Source: SVFI01 sp045535935 (lineage in GTDB: Bacteria; Bacillota; Clostridia; Lachnospirales; Lachnospiraceae). From it: a stretch of 19,083 bases of DNA. The notes under the pieces were generated by a model that saw nothing but the letters and a program-made list of their open reading frames with translations, ran no database searches and was not told the origin of the DNA. The stretch is from positions 1 to 19,083 of the forward strand of contig JAZSMO010000041.1 of assembly GCA_045535935.1 (NCBI GenBank). Reading direction: 5' to 3'. The position numbers and the translations under genes were made by a program. Of this stretch, positions 7,095 to 15,300 are shown one piece after another. Numbering within the stretch: position 1 is the first letter of the stretch; the number at the start of each line of letters is the position of its first letter.

Positions 7095-7862
7095 TTAAAG
7101 ATTTTCTACTGTCTTCTTTACATATTCATAAATCGGCTGCGCCGCATCCTTTCCGTGCTTTGCAATCAGATTTACAATGGCATTTTCCACAACGAATCCA
7201 TCGGCGATGGTCTCGTACTCCGCTTCCGGATAATCCACACCGATTTCCATAATCACCGGCGTATCCGTCACACTGCGAATCTCTGCCACTATGTCAGAGA
7301 TATCAGTCACTACATGTTTACGTCCGTCCGTAGCATCCAAAGAAGGAAGGACGTAAATGTATCCCTTTGCGTCTTTTGCGATCATCTGGATTCTGCTTTT
7401 GCTCGCCGGAGCCACAAGCGAAATAATGTCCACACCGTACTTTTCTGCCATCGGAAGGATTTCTTCTCTCTCATCATATGGCATATCCGGAATAATGAGC
7501 CCTGCCACGCCCGTCTCCTGACACTTTTTCATAAACGCTTCATATCCGTATTTAAATACCGGATTTAAATAGGTCATCAGCACAAGCGGAACCGTAACTT
7601 TATCTTTCACGTTTTCAAGCATATCAAAAATCATATCCGTCGTACAGCCACCCTCTGCGGAAAGTGCACGGACATTTGCCTCCTGCACCACCGGGGTCTC
7701 TGCAATCGGATCGGAAAACGGAACACCGATCTCGATAACGGACGCTCCCGCATCCTGCATGGTCAGAATAAATTCCTCGGTTTTGTCAAGGGAAGGATCC
7801 CCCGCTGTCAAAAATCCGACGAATGCTTTTTTATTACTAAATGCTTCCTTAATCTTACTCAT
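7095..7862 (-). CDS. trpA: Tryptophan synthase alpha chain, divergent active-site loops
   Basis: A 255-residue TIM-barrel protein, the alpha subunit that splits indole-3-glycerol phosphate and passes indole to TrpB. The start at 7862 overlaps the trpB end by 8 bases and has GAGGAG upstream; a longer frame to 7964 lies inside trpB. The family block GFLTAGDPSLDKTEEF and E44 (equivalent of E. coli E49) in EIGVPFSDP are present. Several normally invariant positions differ: AE55TP replaces ADGP at the second catalytic acid, the loop usually read GVTG is DATD (175-179), GFGIS is EIGVD, and the phosphate-binding GSAIV is ENAIV (226-230). The neighbour is an ordinary TrpB, so a role in the complex is likely, but catalytic competence is uncertain. 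Confidence 0.88.
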   Translation of the reverse strand: MSKIKEAFSNKKAFVGFLTAGDPSLDKTEEFILTMQDAGASVIEIGVPFSDPIAETPVVQEANVRALSAEGGCTTDMIFDMLENVKDKVTVPLVLMTYLNPVFKYGYEAFMKKCQETGVAGLIIPDMPYDEREEILPMAEKYGVDIISLVAPASKSRIQMIAKDAKGYIYVLPSLDATDGRKHVVTDISDIVAEIRSVTDTPVIMEIGVDYPEAEYETIADGFVVENAIVNLIAKHGKDAAQPIYEYVKKTVENL

Positions 7863-9039
7863 GTAAATCCACTCCTCTATATCTCGCAATTGCGGCAACG
7901 TCTTTGTCTCCGCGTCCTGACAGACAACAAATAATGATCTGGTCCTTATCCATCTTCGGTGCAATCTTCATCAGATGGGCTACCGCATGGGAACTCTCGA
8001 TCGCTGCGATGATTCCCTCTGTTCTCGCAATGTACTCAAAGGCTTCTACCGCCTCATCGTCCGTTACCGGAACATACTGCGCTCTGCCGATATCGTGCAG
8101 ATTTGCATGCTCCGGTCCAACACCCGGATAATCAAGTCCTGCAGAAATGGAATAAACCGGTGCAATCTGTCCGTATTCATCCTGGCAGAAATAAGATTTC
8201 ATTCCATGGAATACGCCGATGGAACCTGTCGTCACTGTCGCTGCTGTCTTGTCGGTGTCTGCTCCCAGACCTGCTGCCTCACAGCCGATTAATTTTACGC
8301 TCTCATCCTTGATAAATTCGTAGAACATACCCATGGCATTGCTTCCGCCGCCGACACATGCCATAACAACATCCGGAAGTTTGCCTTCTTTTTCCAAAAT
8401 CTGCGCTCTCGCCTCACGGCTGATTACACTCTGGAAATCACGGACAATCATCGGGAACGGATGAGGTCCCATAACAGAACCGAGGACATATAACGTGTCA
8501 TCCATTCGCATCGTCCACTCACGCATACACTCATTTACTGCGTCTTTTAACGTTCTTGTACCTGTCTTAACCGCGTTCACCTTCGCGCCGAGAAGCTCCA
8601 TACGATATACATTGAGCGCCTGGCGGATGGTGTCCTCCTCTCCCATGAATATTTCGCATTCCAAACCGAGAAGTGCTGCTGCTGTTGCAGTAGCTACGCC
8701 GTGCTGGCCTGCACCGGTCTCTGCAATAATTCTCGTCTTTCCCATCTTCTTGGCAAGAAGTGCCTGGCCGAGCACATTGTTAATCTTGTGGGAACCGGTA
8801 TGATTTAAATCTTCTCTCTTAAAATAAATCTTTGCTCCGCCCAGATCCTTTGTCATCTTCTCCGCATAATAGAGAAGGGACGGTCTTCCCGCATACTCTG
8901 CAAGAAGCGCATTCAGCTCGTTGTTAAAATCCGGATCATTTTTGTAAAACTCATAAGCCTTTTCCAGCTTCAATACTTCATCCATCAGAGATTCCGGAAT
9001 GTACTGCCCTCCGTGGATACCATATCTTCCTTTTGCCAT
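7855..9039 (-). CDS. trpB: Tryptophan synthase beta chain
   Basis: A 394-residue PLP enzyme that joins indole and L-serine to give tryptophan. The Schiff-base lysine is K85 in HTGSHKINN, the catalytic glutamate is E107 in AETGAGQHGVA, the phosphate-gripping loop is GGGSNA, and the C-terminal SGRGDKD is present. Length and motifs match the standard TrpB1 class that pairs with TrpA. The start has AGGAGG upstream. It is the first gene after a tryptophan T-box leader. The other trp genes (E, D, C, F) are not between this promoter and terminator, so the two-gene operon either salvages indole or works with trp genes elsewhere. Confidence 0.97.
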   Translation of the reverse strand: MAKGRYGIHGGQYIPESLMDEVLKLEKAYEFYKNDPDFNNELNALLAEYAGRPSLLYYAEKMTKDLGGAKIYFKREDLNHTGSHKINNVLGQALLAKKMGKTRIIAETGAGQHGVATATAAALLGLECEIFMGEEDTIRQALNVYRMELLGAKVNAVKTGTRTLKDAVNECMREWTMRMDDTLYVLGSVMGPHPFPMIVRDFQSVISREARAQILEKEGKLPDVVMACVGGGSNAMGMFYEFIKDESVKLIGCEAAGLGADTDKTAATVTTGSIGVFHGMKSYFCQDEYGQIAPVYSISAGLDYPGVGPEHANLHDIGRAQYVPVTDDEAVEAFEYIARTEGIIAAIESSHAVAHLMKIAPKMDKDQIIICCLSGRGDKDVAAIARYRGVDLHE

Positions 9040-9060
9040 TTTTTTATCCTCCTATCAAAC

Positions 9061-9356
9061 AAATACGCCCCTGACAATAGTAACTCTATTGTCAAGGACG
9101 GTAAAATCGAATACCGCGGTGCCACCTTGATTTGTGGAATCCACACACTCATAGAATACAAACATATTCTCAGCAACTGACGTATGCTCACACGTCGCAG
9201 AATACTGGGAGCCCAAGGCTCTGTTCCCTACGCCCTCCGTGGTCCATTTAATAAATAGCGTTCTGCCGCATCTCAGCTCCTACGGCTCTCTGTGAGTGCC
9301 CGTTTATTTTTATCTCCACATCAACGGTTTAAAAATATGCAATTGTCAAAAGCTCT
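9061..9356 (-). promoter_or_regulatory. Tryptophan T-box leader (tRNA-Trp-sensing riboswitch) of trpBA
   Basis: The minus strand carries the T-box sequence AAGGTGGCACCGCGG (9128-9114). Its AAGG and CGGT can pair with ACCG and CCTT downstream to form the antiterminator. The same CCTT belongs to a competing terminator, CCTTGACAATAG pairing with CTATTGTCAGGGG (9097-9068), so the two folds exclude each other. In Stem I the specifier reads AAATGGACC; UGG at 9246-9244 is the tryptophan codon, followed by CCACGG, which can pair with CCGT...GTGG near the leader 5' end. Uncharged tRNA-Trp should stabilise the antiterminator and switch on trpBA. Confidence 0.93.
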
Positions 9357-9362
9357 TTCTTT

Positions 9363-9390
9363 ATTATATGCCACTTGCCCGGAATGTCAA
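9363..9390 (-). promoter_or_regulatory. Vegetative promoter of the T-box/trpBA operon
   Basis: On the minus strand TTGACA (9390-9385), a 16-bp spacer and TATAAT (9368-9363) match both sigma-A consensus boxes exactly. The promoter sits 8 bp after the chemoreceptor stop codon, with no convincing terminator between, so some read-through from the chemoreceptor gene into the leader is possible. Confidence 0.85.
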
Positions 9391-9397
9391 GTTTTTT

Positions 9398-11110
9398 CTA
9401 GAAAGTATACTTGTTTACCTGATTATTTAATTTCTCTGAGCTGTACGTATTTTTGCGGGATGTGGCATTGAGGTTTTCCAGACTGGCCGAAATCTCGCCG
9501 GTAGAACGGGCGATTTCTCCTGCACTCTCCGCCGTCATCATAACGGTAGATGTAATGCCCTGCACAGACTCATTAATCTCCGCAATACTCTGTGAAATTT
9601 GTATGCTCTGATCTCCGATTGCAGCCATCTGTTCACGAATTGCATCGGTCGTATTGCCATACTCTTCACCGAGCTCGGCAAACGCATCGTAATCTTTTAC
9701 AATATCCTCCGACACAAACCGAATCATTTCTTCCGAAACTTCGGTCAGGGCACCGACCGCATCAAGAACCTGCACATTAATATCCGTAATCTGTGCAACC
9801 GCACGATCAATCGCATCGCTGAGCTGTCCCACCTGTGTCGCAACTACTGCAAAACCGCGTCCCTGCTCACCGGCTCTGGCCGCCTCAATCTGCGCATTCA
9901 AACTGAGCATACTTGTCTCACTTGCAATTTCACTGATCTCTTCTGCAATCTGCTTCACCTGCTCTATTTTCTGCGCATCCTCGCTTGTCTTCTCCATTCT
10001 TTCCTGAAGTTCTTCAATCGCACGCAGTGCATTCTCGCGGTTTGCTTTAGCTTCCGCACTGCTTCTTTGCGCATTTTCATTGGCCTGCTGGACCATATTG
10101 CGAATATCATTCACATTATTTGCAAACATATTGATGTTTTCCGCACTCTCGGAAAGATTCCGGGACAGCTGACTGCTGGAGGCAGAACTTTCCTCCATGT
10201 TGGCACTGATACTGTTCATCTCTTCATTCATCTGCGCCATCACACGGACGTTTTCATTGACCGTGGCTCCGAGGGCTTCACCGGTAGAAAGAATCTCTCC
10301 GGTAGAGCGAGCAACCTCCTGCACCAGCTCACGCACCTGTGAAATAAAAACATTCATATTGCCGGCGATCACCTCAAGCTCATCTCCGGTTCGGATATCG
10401 ATTTCTTTTGTCAGGTCACCGGATCCTCCGCCGAGTTCCATGACCTTATCATTGAGCTTGCTCATACTTCTCTTAAACTTGCCTATGAGAAGTCCGAGAA
10501 TAACAAGGCTCAACACATATGTAATAACGCCGATGGCAATCACAAGATTGCGAAGAACCGCCATCTGCTCCGTAATCCATGTTGCGCTGATATCCACGCC
10601 GACCATTCCGACCATCTCCGAACCATTCATGACCGGACTGTAAGCCGAAATATGGGTTCCCCATTCGTCCGTAAACGACTCTTCATCTGCTGTCACAATC
10701 TGCTCTTCCACAGACTGCATCATGGCATCCGTTGCCTCACATTCCTCACCGATGGACGCCGGTTCCTCCGGATCCGCATCTACCAGGAAAATAAATTTCT
10801 CATCTCCCAAATAACGAAGGGTGTAAATATATTCAAGTTCCGTACTGTCGCGGAACAATCCGAGTTCCTCCAAAATAGCTGCATATGCCTCGGAATCCTC
10901 CTGACCGACTTCAATCGTATCCAGCACATCCCCCTGCACATTCATCGCTGCACAGGACGCAATATTTTTGGCATTGGTCTGAATCTGATCAAACAAAGCA
11001 TCGTTTGCCTTGCTGTAAATCGCCATACCCAAAATACCGTTTCCAAGCAGCAAAAGCACTGCGAGCAAAATAAATAACTGGGTAAAAATACCTATCTTTC
11101 TGACCTTCAT
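9398..11110 (-). CDS. Methyl-accepting chemotaxis protein
   Basis: A 570-residue transmembrane chemoreceptor. Membrane segments lie at about 9-31 and 187-210. The outer sensor (about 32-186) resembles a Cache-type fold, with YIYTLRY and a later VGMVGVDIS. HAMP follows at about 210-262, then a long coiled-coil signalling domain. The hairpin tip that binds CheA/CheW (about 394-432) reads IASETSMLSLNAQIEAARAG, then EQGRGFAVVATQVGQLSD. It is recognisable, but usual VVADEVRKLAE is VVATQVGQLSD. No CheR-binding pentapeptide is seen at the C-terminus. It implies motility or another Che-type pathway. The start has AAAGGGGGA seven bases upstream, inside a hairpin arm. Confidence 0.93.
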   Translation of the reverse strand: MKVRKIGIFTQLFILLAVLLLLGNGILGMAIYSKANDALFDQIQTNAKNIASCAAMNVQGDVLDTIEVGQEDSEAYAAILEELGLFRDSTELEYIYTLRYLGDEKFIFLVDADPEEPASIGEECEATDAMMQSVEEQIVTADEESFTDEWGTHISAYSPVMNGSEMVGMVGVDISATWITEQMAVLRNLVIAIGVITYVLSLVILGLLIGKFKRSMSKLNDKVMELGGGSGDLTKEIDIRTGDELEVIAGNMNVFISQVRELVQEVARSTGEILSTGEALGATVNENVRVMAQMNEEMNSISANMEESSASSSQLSRNLSESAENINMFANNVNDIRNMVQQANENAQRSSAEAKANRENALRAIEELQERMEKTSEDAQKIEQVKQIAEEISEIASETSMLSLNAQIEAARAGEQGRGFAVVATQVGQLSDAIDRAVAQITDINVQVLDAVGALTEVSEEMIRFVSEDIVKDYDAFAELGEEYGNTTDAIREQMAAIGDQSIQISQSIAEINESVQGITSTVMMTAESAGEIARSTGEISASLENLNATSRKNTYSSEKLNNQVNKYTF

Positions 11111-11111
11111 A

Positions 11112-11170
11112 AAAAATCCCCCTTTTGTTGATTCCTATACTACTTCAGTATACTACCAAACAAAAGGGGG
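11112..11170 (-). terminator. Terminator-like hairpin that also buries the chemoreceptor ribosome site
   Basis: On the minus strand CCCCCTTTTGTT (11170-11159) pairs perfectly with AACAAAAGGGGG (11129-11118), with an inner stem TATACT/AGTATA, then A and six T (11116-11111) directly abutting the ATG at 11110. It lies 49 bp after the stop of the 131-aa gene, so it can terminate that transcript. Its 3' arm is the AAAGGGGGA ribosome site of the chemoreceptor. Confidence 0.75.
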
Positions 11171-11175
11171 AGCAA
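11147..11175 (-). promoter_or_regulatory. Possible promoter inside the hairpin upstream of the chemoreceptor
   Basis: On the minus strand TTGCTC (11175-11170), a 17-bp spacer and TATACT (11152-11147) resemble a sigma-A promoter with a weak -35. A transcript starting here would lack the 5' arm of the hairpin and leave the ribosome site free. I found no good sigma-28 (TAAA, 15 bp, GCCGATAA) promoter. Confidence 0.35.
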
Positions 11176-11218
11176 TAAATATCAAAAAAATATACAAACT
11201 TTCAAAACATTTTAACGT

Positions 11219-11614
11219 CTATTCCTTCTCCGTAACAACAATCATATTTTCATTTTCAGCCCACTCCGCAACTTCTCCGCTGCCACCGGCTGTTATCCGG
11301 ATTTTTCCCGAAGTACTTCCCACATAAACCGATTGTTTATCGGCACTTATCTCCGCATCCGGAATTTCTGTTTCCGATATGTTCAGGCTTATATGATATT
11401 CCCCTTTGCATTCCACATCAAAAATATCATCCACCGTCAATGTCTGTCCGGTTTGGACTGTCACCGATTCCTTCGGCGTGATTTTCGGAACCTTGTCCAC
11501 ATAATCCTTGAACGCCCAAAGAAGATACAGTGAGGCGCCGATCAGAAGCACCAGAGCAATCAAAACAACAATAACCCACTTGTTTATCTTTTTACTTTTC
11601 TTTTTTTCCTCCAT
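11219..11614 (-). CDS. Small single-pass membrane protein with Ig-like outer domain
   Basis: A 131-residue protein of unknown function. A lysine-rich start is followed by one membrane segment (about 13-34) and an outer part of about 95 residues. The outer part begins PKITPKESVTVQTGQTLTVD and ends IRITAGGSGEVAEWAENENM, which looks like a bacterial Ig-like beta-sandwich; this is a loose resemblance. The start has AGAGGG eight bases upstream. It lies 74 bp after the 218-aa membrane-protein gene, so it may be the last gene of the operon led by the EAL protein, ending at the hairpin at 11112-11170. Confidence 0.75.
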   Translation of the reverse strand: MEEKKKSKKINKWVIVVLIALVLLIGASLYLLWAFKDYVDKVPKITPKESVTVQTGQTLTVDDIFDVECKGEYHISLNISETEIPDAEISADKQSVYVGSTSGKIRITAGGSGEVAEWAENENMIVVTEKE

Positions 11615-11688
11615 ATAAATACCCTCTTTCCGACCTTGTGGTCTTATATGGTTAGATACGCCTTAACATTTAAAAAATTATGGGATTT

Positions 11689-12345
11689 CTAATATTCTTT
11701 CACTACCTCTTCCACGCCGTAGCGCTCTTTAAACTCCTTAAGGTCCTTCTCGTTCCGGATCAGCATAACTTCCTTAAATTGGCCGGTTTTTTTCTCTTTA
11801 AATCCTGCCACCTGTTCGCCGTTGCAGATGGAACATCTGATAACCGGAATATGCGACTGTAAATCATATGCTTCTCTCCGCCGCTGTTCCATAGCACTCA
11901 GACCTTTTTTCTGCTTCCCTTTCTGCTTCCTTTTCGCAAACTTCGCCCGCCAAACAAGAATACTGACCATGCACATAATCACTCCGATAATCAGTCCGAC
12001 AACGCCTTCTCCAACCGATCTTTTCGGATAGCGGTTTGTCTCTGTATCGACTTCTAAGAAGTAGGAATCTCCAACCTCATAATCCATGTCATTCGGCATT
12101 CCGTAGATGACCTCTTCGCCGTCTTTATCATACCAGACAACGCGACACATCGGAACCTCTGCAATCGATCCGCCTCCGGTCTGAAGGGTATTCGCCGCAC
12201 CGCTCATGTAGGTGTGCTCCACAATGCCCTCAACAATCTCCGTTTCCTCAAATGCCATCAAAAAACTGCACATCATGCAAATTCCCGCGAAAAACAAAAG
12301 GATCAGCGTTATTTTCGTTCCCAGTCCCGTCGGTTTCTTTTTCAT
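11689..12345 (-). CDS. Two-TM membrane protein with DUF3592-like outer loop and cytoplasmic CxxC tail
   Basis: A 218-residue protein. Membrane segments lie at about 11-31 and 112-133. Between them is an outer loop of about 80 residues with MCRVVWYDKDGEEVIYGMP and YEVGDSYFLEVD, the order of features seen in DUF3592-type proteins (resemblance only). After a basic stretch (RAKFAKRKQKGKQKK) the cytoplasmic tail carries RCSICNGEQ (C171, C174), a lone CxxC pair that might bind metal as a dimer or form a disulfide, then an acidic/basic helix. GGGAG lies upstream of the start. The gene begins 20 bp after the EAL gene and is probably co-transcribed with it. Function unknown. Confidence 0.8.
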   Translation of the reverse strand: MKKKPTGLGTKITLILLFFAGICMMCSFLMAFEETEIVEGIVEHTYMSGAANTLQTGGGSIAEVPMCRVVWYDKDGEEVIYGMPNDMDYEVGDSYFLEVDTETNRYPKRSVGEGVVGLIIGVIMCMVSILVWRAKFAKRKQKGKQKKGLSAMEQRRREAYDLQSHIPVIRCSICNGEQVAGFKEKKTGQFKEVMLIRNEKDLKEFKERYGVEEVVKEY

Positions 12346-12365
12346 ATTTTTAAAACTCCCTGTTT

Positions 12366-15300
12366 TTACAATTCTCCTTCTGTTATTTCTCTATAAATTT
12401 CCTCTCCGTTTTTCATGAAGGAAACTCTTCCGTTGCATATGTAAATGTCAGACGGAGCAGCCCCGATGTCAGTCTCAAGTGTAGTCTTTACATTGGAATC
12501 AATATCACAATTATAGAAACTCAGTTTACATTTGTTCTGCATATTTCCCATGGCCATCGCTTCGCGCCCCTCACATCGAATTGACAGGCTGGCGCGGTTT
12601 ATCACAACTTCCGACTGCTCTGTTGCTGTACCGATTGCAGAAATTTTCGGTGCGCGCATGTCGATGTTCAGATTTGACTCGGAAATATCCGCCTTTGTAA
12701 GCTTACCGTTTAATGTACCGATACCGGTTCCTTCACTTCCGCCGAAGACACCTTTCAACAAAATGTGGGCTATCTCAACATCCATATTACCGTCGATGGA
12801 TCCGATACCGACATTTCGTCTTGCAAATAGTTTAAACGTTATATTGGCATCGTGGATTTTTGCCGTCATTTCCCCGGTTCTTGAACCGATAGCAACCCCT
12901 TCTTCCCCTGCCATCTCAATGACATATTTTCCTCTGCGAACAGAAATTTGCCCGCCATTTCCGGAGCCGATACCGACTCCTCGGATGCCGCTTCCTTTTA
13001 TCGTGATGCAGCCATCCTGCTCAAACAGCAGTCTGCCATGACTTTCATTTAACCGGTTTCCGATGCCGAAATAATCATCCAGACTCAGTTCAAGGGTCAA
13101 ATCACCGTCTCCCTCCAAAACAAGGCTGGAGCCTTCCGGCACACAAATTCCGCCTTCTTCCAGATGATTCTCCCCCTTCAGAAGCAACGTAACCTCGCAC
13201 TGATTTCCGATCCGGATGCAATCTCTTCCTTTTCCGCCGAAGAAGCTTACATTTTCCAGCGTGATTCTTCCCTGGTAGCCATCCTTAATCTCCAGCGCAA
13301 TATCCGTCGTCATGCCCGGTACACCGACGATAGCGATATCTTTATAAATGGTCTTATCCGAAAGAACCTCGATGCTTGCATACTTATCCGCCGCCAGCTT
13401 GGAAAGACGGATTCTGCTCTCCTGACCGGCAACGTATACCTTGCGGTCTTTGTTGCGATGCTCCTGCAACTGATATTTCAAAATCTCGTTCTTAATCTCC
13501 TCGGATATTTCGGAAACAATCTCCTCCGACGGCTTCGCTGTATAATAACCCTGGATGAGATCTACGCCCAGATGAATGACCATCTGAAGCTCTTCTGTCG
13601 TCTCCACACCTTCCGCCAATGCTTTGATATCGTTATCATGGGCAAACTCCACGATCTCCCGGACAAAATGCTGTTTTTGCGGACTGTCCTGTATTCTCGA
13701 AAGAAGCATCCGGTCAATTTTTACATAATTCGGCATATAGCGAAGCAAATTGGTAATATTGGAGTATCCGGTACCATAGTCGTCTACCGCCGTTTCAACT
13801 CCCATTCCGCCGTAAACCTCTTTCATTGCGCTAAGTTCATCATCCGGAATTTCCGCCTGCTCTGTCAACTCAACTACCACGCAGCCACTGTGCTCTTTCA
13901 TCCCGATTTCAAGGGAAACTGCATCCTCTCCACGCAGACGGTTCCCCGGTATACTGTTGATAAATACTTTTCGCCCTTCCGTAAGTACCTTTTCCTTCTT
14001 GATGTAGGAAAGCACATTGAAAAAGGTGGAACGCTCCACATCGTATAATCGTTCCATATGCTCTGCATATTTCAAAATTTTCAGCGGCGACATATACGGC
14101 GTCACATCCGCACGCATCAGCGCTTCATATGCGTAAATCTCGCCTGTTTTCGCATTGACAATCGGCTGGAAATGATAACGGAAACGGTTTTCATCTAAAA
14201 TATCCTTTACGACGGAGGCTTCCTTTTGTTCCTCCTCCGACAAGATTTCTTTTCCCTGCATTTTTTGTTCGTTTGTTTTGTTTCCGTTCTTTTGTGCCAC
14301 CGCACGATTAATTAGCTGCTCAAATTCTTCCTCACGGCTGATAAGCGCACATTCACTTCCGGTGTATACACTCAGTTCGTAGCCGAAGTTCTCTGTCTCC
14401 TTAAGCCTCTCATCTAACTGATTCCGGAACTCATCCATCGTATTTTTATTTTCATCACAGAAACAAATTCCTACAAACTCACCGTTGCCGAGTCTGCAGC
14501 AAACGCCCTCCGGCATAAGACTTCTGAGAATCTTTGCCACTGTATGAATGGCACGGTTTCCTTCCAGACGTCCAAACCGGTCATTGATATCGGACAATCC
14601 CTTGATATCCGCCGCCACAACTCCGACGTAGCCCGGGCAAAACCGGTTCGCCTGCTGTAAGATTCCCTGGTAATTGTATAAACCGGTCAACGAATCACGA
14701 ACCTGATTTGCTGCCAATAATCGGTTTTTCTCCAAAAGCGCATCCATTTTACGGAAACTCTCCAGCCCCTGCATCACGTTTCGAAGCCAAGGCCAGTAAA
14801 TGCCATCAAAACATCTCGGCTCGTTCCCGTAGCTGATCACTGCGTAACCGAGACACCGCTCCTCAAAATGGAGAGGCGTAAAGAAAAACGCAGCCGGTGT
14901 TTCCCTCTCTTCATGCAATGCCGGAAGAAGCAGTTCTTTTGAGAATGTCTCTTCATAATTGAGCGGATTCACCACATCCTTCTTACACTCAATAACCGGA
15001 AGAATCTGTCCGGTATAACCATTCCACTTCGCTTCCCCTTTATGTAATTTTTCCAAATCCTTCCACTGTGAGTTGAGACATAATGTAAAACTGTCAAATC
15101 CTTTGAGCTGATATACATAGGTAAAAATTGTATTCATCAGATCATCAAATTCCGTCTTTGACAATATATCTTCCATCATATGGTTGAAACGGGAATGAAA
15201 ATGAATCTCGGAATCTTCCGTCTCCCAGCTTTGTCTCAGCTGCTGCCCCCATATTTTATCCAGATTACATCCGCAGCTGCTTCCGATAAACAATTGCGTA

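Noticed and set aside
7863..7964. A longer N-terminus for TrpA
   Set aside because: These codons overlap the conserved end of trpB; the start at 7862 gives the family length and has GAGGAG.
9599..10342. A 247-codon plus-strand frame opposite the chemoreceptor
   Set aside because: It mirrors the coiled-coil codons of the real gene; composition (many Cys, His, Leu) and lack of a ribosome site argue against it.
11176..11206. A sigma-28 (flagellar) promoter for the chemoreceptor
   Set aside because: GAAA with a distant GATAT exists, but the spacing and the GCCGATAA box do not fit.
13164..14048. A 294-codon plus-strand frame opposite the EAL gene
   Set aside because: Antisense shadow of the EAL and repeat domains, with no recognisable domain or start signal.
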